A stretch of DNA of 64,000 nt, from NCBI RefSeq assembly GCF_030161635.1, contig NZ_BSUO01000001.1:1841199-1905198 (forward strand), written 5' to 3'. Of the stretch, positions 37,960-46,795 are shown in pieces. Source of the DNA: Mobilicoccus caccae. Lineage in GTDB: Bacteria; Actinomycetota; Actinomycetes; Actinomycetales; Dermatophilaceae. The notes beneath the pieces are model-generated. The model saw nothing but the letters and a program-made list of their open reading frames with translations, had not been told where the DNA came from and made no database searches. A program made the translations under genes and the position numbers. Position 1 is the stretch's first letter. Every line of letters starts with the position of its first letter.

Positions 37960-39753
37960 ATGCACGTCGACGATGCCCGCCGGGTCACCACGGAGCAGTT
38001 CGCGAGCCCGCCCTCCCTCGGGGAGAACGCGGGGTCGCCGTACGTCCAGGGAACCCTGGACGAGCTGGGCACCCCGCTGTCCGAGGTCGCCTTCGTCGTG
38101 GTCGACCTCGAGACCACCGGCGGCAACCCCTCCGACGCGCACATCACCGAGATCGGTGCCGTCAAGGTCCGGGGCGGTGAGGTCATCGAGGAGTTCCACA
38201 CCCTGGTCGACCCGCAGGTGCCGGTGCCGCCGTTCATCCGCCTGCTGACGGGCATCACCGACGAGATGCTGCTCGGCGCCCCCCGCATCGATCAGGTACT
38301 TCCCTCCTTCCTCGAATTCGCCCGGGGCGCAGTGCTGGTGGCGCACAACGCCCCGTTCGACATCGGCTTCCTGCGGGCGGCCACACGCCGGTGCGGACTG
38401 CCCTGGCCCTCCCCCGCCGTCGTCGACACCGTCGTCCTGTCCCGTCGCCTCGTCACGCGGGAGGAGGTGCCCAACCACAAGCTCGCCACCCTCGCCCGGT
38501 TCTTCGGCACCGAGGTCGAGCCCGACCACCGGGCCCTGCACGACGCCCGCGCCACCGTCGACGTGCTGCACGGCCTGCTCGCGCGCGCCGGCGGGTCCGG
38601 TCCGCTGGCGGCCCGCACCCTCGAAGAGCTCGATCTGCTGGCCTCGCGCGTGCACCCCACGCAGCGACGCAAGCGGCACCTCGGCGAGGGGCTTCCCTCC
38701 CGGCCGGGGGTGTACATGTTCACGGGCCTGCGCGGCAAGGTGCTCTACGTCGGCACCTCCACCGACATCCGGCGCCGCGTGCGCTCCTACTTCACGGCCT
38801 CCGAGCAGCGCTCGAGGATGACCGAGATGCTCCAGGCCGCCGAACACGTCGTGCCGATCGTGTGCGAGACACGGCTGGAGGCCCAGGTCCGCGAGCTGCG
38901 GCTCATCGCCGAACACGACCCGCCCTACAACCGGCGTTCCAAGCGCCCGTCCTCCAAGGCGTGGGTCAAGGTGACCGCCGAGCCGTTCCCGAGGCTGTCG
39001 ATCGTCACCTCGGTCAAGGACGACGGCGCGGCCTACTGCGGCCCCTTCCCCCGCCGGCAGAGCGCGGTCGACGCCATCGCCGCCGTCCACGAGGTCATCC
39101 CCCTGCGCCAGTGCACGACGCGCCTGGCCCGGATCTCCGCCGCCGCCTCGGCCTGCCTGCTCGCCGAGATCGGACGCTGCGGGGCTCCGTGCCGCGGGCA
39201 GCAGAGCGTGGCGGAGTACGCGCCTCTCGCCGAGCGGGCCACGGCCCTGGTGGGTGGACTCGACCGCTCCGCCGTCGAGACACTGCACGCCCGCATGAAG
39301 ACGCTGTCGGCCGAGGAGCGTTACGAGGAGGCCGGCACGGTACGCGAACGGGCCGCCGCGCTCGTCGACGGTCTCTCACGGGCCCAGCGTCTGGCGCCAC
39401 TCGCCGCGGCACCCGAGATCGTCGCCGCGCGGCGCCGCGACGTCGGCGGGTGGGAGGTGGTGACCATCCGGCACGGCCGCCTGGCCGGCACCACCCTCAC
39501 GCCACCCGGCGCCGACCCCATGCCCTTCATCTCGGCCATGCGGGCGACCGCCGAGGTCGTGGAGCCCCGCCCCGCCCCCAACCCGGCCACGCACCCCGAG
39601 GAGACCGAGATCCTGCACAGGTGGCTCATCGAGGACGGGGTGCGGCTCGTCGACCTCGTCGGCACGTGGAGTTGCCCGGTGGCCGGCGCCGAGGGAGCAC
39701 CGACTCTGCGACCCGATGATCGCGGCGACCGCCTTGCGCGCCGCCGTCTCTGA
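37960..39753 (+). CDS. DEDD exonuclease / UvrC-like GIY-YIG fusion
   Basis: This 597-residue protein joins a DnaQ-like 3'-5' exonuclease to a UvrC-like nuclease. The exonuclease shows AFVVVDLETTGGN (motif I, DxE), LVAHNAPFDIGFL (II) and HRALHDARATVDVL (III). The GIY-YIG part shows RPGVYMFTGLRGKVLYVGTS and RVRSYF, and then the UvrC-type cysteine/middle region CGAPC. The catalytic Tyr/Arg set is present. It likely acts in DNA repair, and the damage promoter upstream supports this. The start ATG 37960 agrees with the leaderless promoter. Confidence 0.9.
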   Translation: MHVDDARRVTTEQFASPPSLGENAGSPYVQGTLDELGTPLSEVAFVVVDLETTGGNPSDAHITEIGAVKVRGGEVIEEFHTLVDPQVPVPPFIRLLTGITDEMLLGAPRIDQVLPSFLEFARGAVLVAHNAPFDIGFLRAATRRCGLPWPSPAVVDTVVLSRRLVTREEVPNHKLATLARFFGTEVEPDHRALHDARATVDVLHGLLARAGGSGPLAARTLEELDLLASRVHPTQRRKRHLGEGLPSRPGVYMFTGLRGKVLYVGTSTDIRRRVRSYFTASEQRSRMTEMLQAAEHVVPIVCETRLEAQVRELRLIAEHDPPYNRRSKRPSSKAWVKVTAEPFPRLSIVTSVKDDGAAYCGPFPRRQSAVDAIAAVHEVIPLRQCTTRLARISAAASACLLAEIGRCGAPCRGQQSVAEYAPLAERATALVGGLDRSAVETLHARMKTLSAEERYEEAGTVRERAAALVDGLSRAQRLAPLAAAPEIVAARRRDVGGWEVVTIRHGRLAGTTLTPPGADPMPFISAMRATAEVVEPRPAPNPATHPEETEILHRWLIEDGVRLVDLVGTWSCPVAGAEGAPTLRPDDRGDRLARRRL

Positions 39754-39766
39754 CTAGAGTGGACGG

Positions 39767-40045
39767 GTGATCACCGCCATCGTTCTCATCAACGCCGAGG
39801 TCAACCGCATTCCCGAGGTCGCCCAGGAGCTCGCCGAGCTCGAGGGGATCACCGAGGTCTACTCGGTCACGGGTGGCTGCGACCTCATCGCCATGGTGCG
39901 GGTGTCCCAGCACGAGGACTTCGCCGACGTCATCGCGGACCGCATCAACAAGACCCAGGGCGTGCTGTCCACGGACACGCACATCGCGTTCCGCACGTAC
40001 GGCACCACCGACCTCGAGGCCGCCTTCAGCATCGGACTCGACTGA
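39767..40045 (+). CDS. Stand-alone Lrp/AsnC ligand-binding (RAM) domain protein
   Basis: This 92-residue protein is only the Lrp/AsnC effector domain, with no HTH: IVLINAEVNRIPEVAQELAE and GITEVYSVTGGCDLIAMV. Such proteins bind amino acids and can modulate other Lrp regulators. The GTG 39767 is the start. It is 13 bp after the exonuclease gene, so probably cotranscribed, and convergent with trpD. Confidence 0.9.
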   Translation: MITAIVLINAEVNRIPEVAQELAELEGITEVYSVTGGCDLIAMVRVSQHEDFADVIADRINKTQGVLSTDTHIAFRTYGTTDLEAAFSIGLD

Positions 40046-40073
40046 GCTGAATCCTGCTCGAGCTGAATCCTGC
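40044..40073. repeat. Tandem 16-bp duplication at the RAM-domain gene stop
   Basis: GAGCTGAATCCTGC occurs at 40044-40057 and 40060-40073, with a 16-bp period. The first copy contains the last two bases of the stop codon. It lies between convergent genes. Confidence 0.8.
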
Positions 40074-40083
40074 CCGGGTGAGG

Positions 40084-41160
40084 TCAGCCCGGGTCGACCT
40101 CACGGCTGGCCTCGGTCCACTGCCGGAGCTTGTCGGCTGCCGCGCCGGAGTCGATCGCCGCGCCGGCGCGCTCCACGCCGCCACGCAGACCCTCGACGAA
40201 CGTCTCCTGATCCCCGACGGTCGTGGTCTCGCCATCGTGGACGACGGTCAGCGCGATCCCGGCGTTGAGCAGCACGGCGTCACGGACGGCCGCCATCCTG
40301 CCCTCTGAGTCCCCCGCGAGAAGATCGCGGACGACCTGGGCGTTCTCCTCCGGTTCGCCCCCTCGCAGCGACTCCAGCGAGTGGGTGCCCAGACCGACCT
40401 CGGCCGGGTCGGCCACGTACTGCATGACCGAGCCGTCGCGGACCCACCACACGTCGGAGGGCCCGGTGACCGTCAGCTCGTCGAGTCCGTCGCGTCCCCG
40501 GAAGACCGCGGCATCGCGCCCGCGCGAGGCGAAGACCCCGGCCACGAGCGGCGCCGCGGGCAGGGCCGCGACCCCGACGGCTGCGAACGTCGGCTGCGCC
40601 GGGTTGGTCAACGGCCCCAACAGGTTGAAGACGGTCGGGACGCCGAGCTCGCGCCGTGGTCCGGCGGCATGACGCATCGAGGGGTGGAAGTCCTGCGCGA
40701 AGCAGAAGGTGATGCCGACCCGGCGGGCCACCTCGACGACGAGTTCGGGGCCGAGGCTGAGGACGACCCCGAGGGCCTCCAGGCAGTCGGCCGTACCCGA
40801 CTTCGACGATGCCGCCCGGTTGCCGTGCTTGACGACCGTGGCTCCCGCCGACGCGGCCACGATCGCCGACATCGTCGAGATGTTCACCGTGTTCTGCCGG
40901 TCTCCACCGGTACCCACGATGTCGAGGCTCGGCGCCGGGACGTCGATCCGCCGGGCGTGAGCGAGCATCTCGTCGGCGATGCCGACGAGTTCGGAGACCG
41001 AGACGCCCTTGGTCTGCAGGGCCATGACGAAACCGGCGATCCGATCGGGCGAGGCCTCGCCGGTCATGATGCGCTGCATCGCCCAGGACGCCGAGGCGGG
41101 TGAGAGGTCCTCGCGCGCGATGAGGCTGCCCAGGACGTCGGGCCAGGTGTGCTCCTGCAT
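40084..41160 (-). CDS. trpD: Anthranilate phosphoribosyltransferase
   Basis: TrpD attaches phosphoribosyl to anthranilate in tryptophan synthesis. Of its 358 residues, the PRPP site [20 protein letters not shown] and [20 protein letters not shown] are canonical, as is [14 protein letters not shown]. The ATG 41160 is chosen because the longer reading adds a low-complexity Arg/Pro tail. It lies 7 bp after the receiver gene. No other trp genes are in the window, as usual for actinobacteria. Confidence 0.95.
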   Translation of the reverse strand: MQEHTWPDVLGSLIAREDLSPASASWAMQRIMTGEASPDRIAGFVMALQTKGVSVSELVGIADEMLAHARRIDVPAPSLDIVGTGGDRQNTVNISTMSAIVAASAGATVVKHGNRAASSKSGTADCLEALGVVLSLGPELVVEVARRVGITFCFAQDFHPSMRHAAGPRRELGVPTVFNLLGPLTNPAQPTFAAVGVAALPAAPLVAGVFASRGRDAAVFRGRDGLDELTVTGPSDVWWVRDGSVMQYVADPAEVGLGTHSLESLRGGEPEENAQVVRDLLAGDSEGRMAAVRDAVLLNAGIALTVVHDGETTTVGDQETFVEGLRGGVERAGAAIDSGAAADKLRQWTEASREVDPG

Positions 41161-41167
41161 CACCGGC

Positions 41168-41653
41168 TCAGGCGTCGTCGGCGTCGGCGTCGGTCCCGGT
41201 GCCGATCGAACGGGCGACCTCGGCGATGGCCTCGGCCATGGTGAGGGCGTCGATCGGCTGCGGCACCGCATGGTCGGCGTAGGACCAGGACGCGAGCCAG
41301 GCGTCCTGCGGGCGGCCGGTGAGCACGATCACGGGCGGGCAGTCGTAGATCTCGTGCTTGAGCTGCCGGCAGAGCCCCAGACCACCGAGCGGCGCGGCCT
41401 CGCCGTCGAGCACGAGCAGGTCGACACGCCGCTCCTTGACCGCCTCGGACACGGCGGGCGCCGTGGCGCACTCGAGCCAGGAGGTGATCTCCACGTCACG
41501 CGCGGGGCGCCGTCCCACGGCCAACCGGACGGCGTCGCGGGTGGTGCGGTCGTCGCTGAACAACAGGACGCGCACCGAATGCACGTCACCGCCTCGGCGG
41601 GAGGGGTTCTCGGTCGGCTCGGTCACCGTCTCGCTGCTGCTGGGGCCTGTCAT
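41168..41653 (-). CDS. Response regulator receiver-like protein
   Basis: This 161-residue protein is one CheY-like receiver domain: acidic pair in [10 protein letters not shown], Asp in [16 protein letters not shown], Thr in [12 protein letters not shown]. The conserved Lys near the end is replaced by Gln (VPQPID), so phosphorylation signalling may be altered. No output domain. The start ATG 41653, or GTG in DVHSVRV. It precedes trpD and is divergent from ctaE. Confidence 0.75.
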   Translation of the reverse strand: MTGPSSSETVTEPTENPSRRGGDVHSVRVLLFSDDRTTRDAVRLAVGRRPARDVEITSWLECATAPAVSEAVKERRVDLLVLDGEAAPLGGLGLCRQLKHEIYDCPPVIVLTGRPQDAWLASWSYADHAVPQPIDALTMAEAIAEVARSIGTGTDADADDA

Positions 41654-41896
41654 GGGACGAATCCTACCGACACCCGGTCCATCCCGACGTCGACCGCCCC
41701 GCCCCGACGTGCCGACCCACTCGGCGAGCCCCGCGACCTGCGCGGTCCACCTCGTCGAACGGGGCCGGTGGCGACCCCCGACGCCCCCTCTCCGACCCGG
41801 TGCACGGCGCTTCCCACAGGCCCGAATCACACGCGAGGAAGACGCGCCCGAGCCCCAACGTCCCATTCACGCCGAGATCAGGCCATAATGGCGCCC

Positions 41897-42562
41897 GTGG
41901 CGACTGTTTCCTCTGCTCAAGCTCATTCACCAGGTCCCCGCCCGAGTTCTGTTCCGGGCCACGGACCTGTCACCCGACCCGACATGGCCTCCGTGGGGAC
42001 CATCGTGTGGCTGTCGAGCGAACTGATGTTCTTCGCGGGACTGTTCGCCATCTACTTCACGATCCGGTCGGTGCGACCCGATCTGTGGGAGACCGGCACC
42101 GAGCACCTCAACGTGGTGTTCGCGGTGATCAACACGAGCATCCTGGTCATCAGCTCGCTGTGGTGCCAGTTCGGCGTCGCGGCTGCCGAGCGAGGTCAGG
42201 GCTCCCGCACCGGCGGGCTGTTCCAGTTCCGTCAGTGGGGCATGCGCGAGTGGTTCGTGCTCACCTACATCTTCGGCTCGATCTTCGTCGCCGGTCAGAT
42301 CTACGAGTACGCCGAGCTCGTCGAGCACGGCCTGACCCTGTCCTCCGACGCCTACGGTTCGGCCTTCTACATCACCACCGGCTTCCACGGCATCCACGTC
42401 ATCGGTGGTCTCATCGCGTTCCTGCTGATCATCGGCCGCAGCTTCACCACGCGCCGGTACACGCACCGCCAGGCCACGGGCGCCATCGTCACGTCGTACT
42501 ACTGGCACTTCGTCGACGTCGTGTGGATCGCCCTGTTCGCAGTCATCTACATCCTCCGGTGA
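41897..42562 (+). CDS. ctaE: Cytochrome c oxidase subunit III
   Basis: CtaE is the third core subunit of the aa3 oxidase. This 221-residue protein has five to six membrane helices with [17 protein letters not shown] and the [15 protein letters not shown] region, and the ending [20 protein letters not shown]. The start is GTG 41897, with CATAAT 9 nt upstream as a leaderless -10 candidate; ATG 41888 is an alternative. It heads ctaE-qcrC-qcrA-qcrB, the usual actinobacterial order. Confidence 0.93.
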   Translation: MATVSSAQAHSPGPRPSSVPGHGPVTRPDMASVGTIVWLSSELMFFAGLFAIYFTIRSVRPDLWETGTEHLNVVFAVINTSILVISSLWCQFGVAAAERGQGSRTGGLFQFRQWGMREWFVLTYIFGSIFVAGQIYEYAELVEHGLTLSSDAYGSAFYITTGFHGIHVIGGLIAFLLIIGRSFTTRRYTHRQATGAIVTSYYWHFVDVVWIALFAVIYILR

Positions 42563-42641
42563 CGCCGACTCCACCCGGCCGCACCCCGACCTGCGCCCGT
42601 CTCCGCACCGCCCCTGCACCTTCGACGCCAAGGACGCCCTC

Positions 42642-43436
42642 GTGACTTCCTCCCCCGTCTCCCGCCGCCACCCCGCGGCCATCTTCACGTTGCTCCTCGT
42701 CGCCCTGGTCGCCGTGGGCGGTATCTACGCGGTGATCGCCCCCGGCGGCCCTGCCGGCGCGGAGACCCGGCCCTACACGGCGACCGAGGTCGAGGCCGGC
42801 CAGCGTCTCTTCAAGGCCAACTGTTCCACCTGCCACGGTCAGCAGGCCGAGGGCACGAGCGCCGGCCCGAGCCTCGTGGGCGTCGGTGCGGCGTCGGTCG
42901 ACTTCCAGGTCGGAACCGGCCGGATGCCCCTGGCGGGGCCTGCGGTGCAGGCGGGCCGCAACGAGGACGTCAAGTTCTCCGAGGAGCAGATCCGGCAGAT
43001 GGCCGCCTACGTCGACTCCCTGGGCCCCGGCCCAGATGTGCCCGACGCCTCGATCGCCAGCGGCATCAACGGCGACGTGGCCCGCGGCGGCGAGATCTAC
43101 CGCGTCAACTGCGCCATGTGCCACAACTTCGCCGGCTCCGGCGGTGCGCTGACCCGCGGCAAGTACGCCCCGCCGCTCAAGAACATCGAAGGCAAGTACA
43201 TCTACGAGGCCATGCTCACCGGGCCGCAGTCGATGCCGGTGTTCGACGACACCAACCTCGACCCGGAGGCCAAGCGCGACGTCATCGCCTACCTCCACGA
43301 GCTCGACAAGAACGAGAACCCCGGCGGTCACAGCCTGGGCAACCTGGGCCCCGTCGCCGACGGCTTCTTCCTCTGGCTCTTCGCGATCCCCCTCATGCTC
43401 GGCGCCGCCGTCTGGCTCGCCCGTAAGGCCGCCTGA
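42642..43436 (+). CDS. qcrC: Diheme cytochrome c subunit of the bc1 complex
   Basis: This 264-residue protein has an N-terminal helix, two heme c motifs CSTCH and CAMCH (about residues 61 and 160), and a C-terminal anchor FFLWLFAIPLMLGAAVWLAR. In actinobacteria QcrC replaces soluble cytochrome c and links bc1 to the aa3 oxidase. The GTG start 42642 has AAGGA upstream. Confidence 0.95.
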   Translation: MTSSPVSRRHPAAIFTLLLVALVAVGGIYAVIAPGGPAGAETRPYTATEVEAGQRLFKANCSTCHGQQAEGTSAGPSLVGVGAASVDFQVGTGRMPLAGPAVQAGRNEDVKFSEEQIRQMAAYVDSLGPGPDVPDASIASGINGDVARGGEIYRVNCAMCHNFAGSGGALTRGKYAPPLKNIEGKYIYEAMLTGPQSMPVFDDTNLDPEAKRDVIAYLHELDKNENPGGHSLGNLGPVADGFFLWLFAIPLMLGAAVWLARKAA

Positions 43437-43481
43437 CCCGTGGCCACCCTTCGACCGCACGACAGCGACAGGAACGATGAC

Positions 43482-44615
43482 ATGAACGAGACCGGCACCA
43501 CCCCGGAACAGGAGGGGTTGTCTCACGGCAGCACCACCGCTCCGGTGCGCCGTGACGTCGGGGAGCACTCCGCGGATCTCGAGCGGGCCGATCACCGCTT
43601 CGAGAACCCCGGCTTCCCGCCGCACGTCCTTCGCCACGCCGACGTGGACGAGAAGGCCGCCAAGCGCGCCGAGCGGCAGGTCCTGGCCCTCTTCACGGTG
43701 TCGATCCTCGCCTCCGTCGGTTTCGTCGTCGCCTACTTCGCCGTCGACCTGCACACCTGGGTCTCCGTACCGCTGTTCGGCCGGATCGACATGCAGCACA
43801 CCCTCATGGGTGTCTGCCTCGCCCTCAGCCTCCTCGGCATCGGCCTCGGCGCGGTGCACTGGGCCAAGACCCTGATGCCCGATCACGAAGAGGTCGAGGA
43901 ACGCCACCCGGTGTCGGCCTCCGCGGAGGACCGCGACGGCCTCATCGGCACCCTGAACGAGGGGAAGGACGCGGCCCAGCTCGGCCGCCGTCCGCTCATC
44001 GGTGTCCTCGGCGCCACCGCGCTCGGCATCTTCGCGCTCCCGCCGCTCCTGCCGGTCATCGGTGGCCTCGGCCCCCTTCCCGGTCGCGAGATGCACCACA
44101 CCTTCTGGCAAACCGGCATGCGCCTCATGCGCGACCCGCAGATGACACCAATCCGCGCGGACGAGGTCAAGCTCGGATCGGTGTTCCACATCCTCCCCGA
44201 GGGCATCGACTCCCCGCCGCAGCACGCACAGGAGGGCCAGGAGTTCCAGCACGACGAGGACCTCAACTTCATCCAGCGCAAGGCCAAGGCCGCCGTGCTG
44301 CTCATGCGTCTGGACCCGGCCTCCTTCAAGAGCCAGAAGGCCCGCGACTGGGGGTATGAGGGCATCGTCGCCTACAACAAGATCTGCACCCACGCCGGAT
44401 GCCCGGTCGGCCTGTACGAGCAGCAGACGCACCACCTGCTGTGCCCGTGCCACCAGTCGACCTTCGACGTGACGCAGGACTGCAAGGTGATCTTCGGCCC
44501 GGCCAAGCGGCCGCTGCCGCAGCTGAAGATCGCCGTCGATGACGAGGGGTACCTCGTGGCGGCTCAGCCGTTCATGGAGCCCGTCGGACCGAGCTTCTGG
44601 AGCCGTGAGCGATGA
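43482..44615 (+). CDS. qcrA: Rieske iron-sulfur subunit of the bc1 complex
   Basis: This 377-residue protein has three N-terminal helices, as in actinobacterial QcrA, and the [2Fe-2S] site CTHAGCPVGLYE and CPCHQSTFD. It passes electrons from menaquinol to cytochrome c. ATG 43482 is chosen because AGGAA lies 7 nt upstream; GTG 43440 is in frame. Its stop overlaps qcrB by ATGA. Confidence 0.95.
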   Translation: MNETGTTPEQEGLSHGSTTAPVRRDVGEHSADLERADHRFENPGFPPHVLRHADVDEKAAKRAERQVLALFTVSILASVGFVVAYFAVDLHTWVSVPLFGRIDMQHTLMGVCLALSLLGIGLGAVHWAKTLMPDHEEVEERHPVSASAEDRDGLIGTLNEGKDAAQLGRRPLIGVLGATALGIFALPPLLPVIGGLGPLPGREMHHTFWQTGMRLMRDPQMTPIRADEVKLGSVFHILPEGIDSPPQHAQEGQEFQHDEDLNFIQRKAKAAVLLMRLDPASFKSQKARDWGYEGIVAYNKICTHAGCPVGLYEQQTHHLLCPCHQSTFDVTQDCKVIFGPAKRPLPQLKIAVDDEGYLVAAQPFMEPVGPSFWSRER

Positions 44616-46360
44616 GCACTCAAGCAACTGGCCGCGCCGCCGACCGCCTGCGCGCACAGGATCAGCCCACCACCGACGCTCCGAGAGGTGGTCGTGGCGG
44701 CCGCGGGGGTGCGCTGGCCTCCTGGTTCGACGACCGCACCGGGCTGGCCAAGCCGATGCGCTACCTGATGAACAAGGTCTTCCCGGACCACTGGTCGTTC
44801 ATGCTGGGCGAAGTCGCGATGTACTCGATGATCGTCGCCCTGCTCACGGGTGTCGCCCTCACCCTGTGGTTCGTCCCCTCGCTGCAGCACGTCACCTACG
44901 ACGGGCCGTACGCGCCCCTCAACGGCGTCGGCATGAGCGAGGCCTACGCGACCGCTCTGCGGATCTCCTTCGAGATCCCCGGCGGTCTGCTCATCCGCCA
45001 GGTCCACCACTGGGCCGCGCTGTTCTTCGTCGCGGCCGTCGGCCTGCACATGGCCCGCGTGTTCTTCACCGGCGCCTTCCGCAAGCCGCGTGAGATCAAC
45101 TGGGTCATCGGCACGGTCCTGCTGCTGCTGGCCATGATCGAGGGCTTCGCCGGCTACTCCCTCCCCGACGACCTGCTCTCGGGCACGGGCCTGCGGGTGA
45201 TGGAGGGCTTCGTCCAGTCGACGCCGGTGCTCGGCTCGATCATCAGCTACTTCATGTTCGACGGCGCGTTCCCGGGCGAGGTCATCATCGCCCGCCTCTA
45301 CATGGCGCACATCCTGCTCGTCCCGGCGCTGCTCATCGGCCTGTTCACGGCGCACCTGGTGTTCGTCGTCGTGCACAAGCACACGCAGTTCCCCGGGCCG
45401 GGCCGCACCAACGAGAACGTCGTCGGCTACCGCGTGATGCCGGTGTACGCCGCCAAGGCCGGCGGGTTCTTCTTCATCGTCTTCGGCATCATCACGCTCA
45501 TCTCGGCGCTGGTGACGATCAACCCGATCTGGGCCTACGGTCCGTACGACCCCTCCCCGGTCACCGCCGGCGTGCAGCCCGACTGGTACATGGGCTTCGC
45601 CGACGGCGCGCTGCGTCTGCTTCCGGGGTGGATGGAGTTCGTCCTGTTCGGCTGGACGTTCAGTCTCAACGTGGCGCTGGGATCGATCGTCCTGCTGCCC
45701 TTGGTGTTCACTCTCGTGGGCGCCTACCCGTTCCTCGAGGCCTGGGTGACCGGCGACAAGCGCGAGCACCACCTGCTCGACCGTCCGCGCAACCGCCCGA
45801 CCCGGACCGGAATCGGCGTGGCCGCTCTCATCGCCTACCTGGTGATGTTCTTCGCCGCCGGCAATGACATCATGGCGATCAAGATCGGGCTGTCGATCAA
45901 CGACATCACCTACCTGCTGCGGTTCCTGTTCTTCGCCGGCCCGATCCTCGGGTTCTTCATCACCAAGCGCATCTGCCTGTCGCTGCAGCGTGCCGACCGC
46001 GACCTGGTGTTGCACGGCAAGGAGACCGGACGCATCGTCCGTACCGCCGACGGTGAGTTCCGTGAGGTCCACGAGCCGCTCGACGACTACGCCCGCTGGT
46101 CGCTGGTGCAGCACGAGTCGCCGGAGCCGCTGCAGCTCACCTCGGGCTCTGACGAGCGTGGGGTGGCCTCCCCCACCGCGCGCAACGAGAAGCGTCGCGC
46201 GGCGTGGTCGCGGTTCTACTTCAAGGACAGGATCGCTCCGCCCACCCCCGCAGAACTGGCCGAGGCGCACGCGCACCACGACCACGCCGCGGACCAGGCG
46301 CTGCTCGCCAAGGAAGATATCGACCACAAGGAGATCGAGAGCGGCAGCGATCGCCACTGA
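44612..46360 (+). CDS. qcrB: Cytochrome b subunit of the bc1 complex
   Basis: This 582-residue polytopic protein coordinates two b hemes; heme His pairs fall in VHHWAALFFVAAVGLHMARV and the later HILLVPALLIGLFTAHLVFV. The Qo motif PDWY appears as QPDWYMGFADGALR. The C-terminal extension with an acidic/His-rich tail is typical of actinobacteria. A strong hairpin terminator follows at 46375. Confidence 0.96.
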   Translation: MSTQATGRAADRLRAQDQPTTDAPRGGRGGRGGALASWFDDRTGLAKPMRYLMNKVFPDHWSFMLGEVAMYSMIVALLTGVALTLWFVPSLQHVTYDGPYAPLNGVGMSEAYATALRISFEIPGGLLIRQVHHWAALFFVAAVGLHMARVFFTGAFRKPREINWVIGTVLLLLAMIEGFAGYSLPDDLLSGTGLRVMEGFVQSTPVLGSIISYFMFDGAFPGEVIIARLYMAHILLVPALLIGLFTAHLVFVVVHKHTQFPGPGRTNENVVGYRVMPVYAAKAGGFFFIVFGIITLISALVTINPIWAYGPYDPSPVTAGVQPDWYMGFADGALRLLPGWMEFVLFGWTFSLNVALGSIVLLPLVFTLVGAYPFLEAWVTGDKREHHLLDRPRNRPTRTGIGVAALIAYLVMFFAAGNDIMAIKIGLSINDITYLLRFLFFAGPILGFFITKRICLSLQRADRDLVLHGKETGRIVRTADGEFREVHEPLDDYARWSLVQHESPEPLQLTSGSDERGVASPTARNEKRRAAWSRFYFKDRIAPPTPAELAEAHAHHDHAADQALLAKEDIDHKEIESGSDRH

Positions 46361-46374
46361 TCCTCCTGCACCCC

Positions 46375-46416
46375 ATGAGTCGGGGCCGACCGCTTCTGCG
46401 GTCGGCCCCGACTCAT
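46375..46416 (+). terminator. Strong hairpin terminator after qcrB
   Basis: A perfect 19-bp inverted repeat (46375-46393 and 46398-46416) with a TTCT loop starts 14 nt after the qcrB stop. There is no T-tract. Confidence 0.85.
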
Positions 46417-46449
46417 GTCCTGGCTCCCCCGTGCGTCACCATGGGCCCC

Positions 46450-46791
46450 ATGCAGATGTCGCCCGACCGATTCGACGAGCTCGTCGCGGACGCTCTCGAC
46501 CAGGTACCGCAGGAGCTGCTCGACATGCTCGACAACGTCGTCTTCCTCGTCGAGGACGAGGCGCCGGACGGGCAGGACCTGTTGGGGCTCTACGAAGGCG
46601 TGCCGAGGACAGAACGGACGTGGGGCGACATGGGCCTGCCCGACCGGATCTTCATCTACCGCGGGCCGACGCTACGAATGTGCCACACGCCCGAGGAGGT
46701 CGCGGACGAGGTGGCGATCACCGTCGTGCACGAGATCGCCCATCACTTCGGCATCGACGACGAGCGCCTCCACGCACTCGGGTGGGGCTGA
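46450..46791 (+). CDS. Metallopeptidase family protein (zincin-like)
   Basis: This protein of about 113 residues has the zinc motif TVVHEIAHHFGIDDERLHALG, HEIAHHFGID, of the small MPN-like zincin family (DUF1025/MetX type) common in bacteria. It is cytosolic; substrate unknown. Several ATG codons (46441, 46450, 46456) are possible starts. It is convergent with the L,D-transpeptidase, 4 bp apart. Confidence 0.85.
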   Translation: MQMSPDRFDELVADALDQVPQELLDMLDNVVFLVEDEAPDGQDLLGLYEGVPRTERTWGDMGLPDRIFIYRGPTLRMCHTPEEVADEVAITVVHEIAHHFGIDDERLHALGWG

Positions 46792-46795
46792 GGGG

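Noticed and set aside
41661..41896. Hidden gene in the receiver-ctaE gap
   Set aside because: The short open frames there are Pro/Arg-rich without a start site or family pattern; the region reads as a divergent promoter.
46375..46416. Palindrome after qcrB as a mobile element end or CRISPR repeat
   Set aside because: It occurs once, sits just after a stop codon and folds as a simple hairpin, so it is a terminator.
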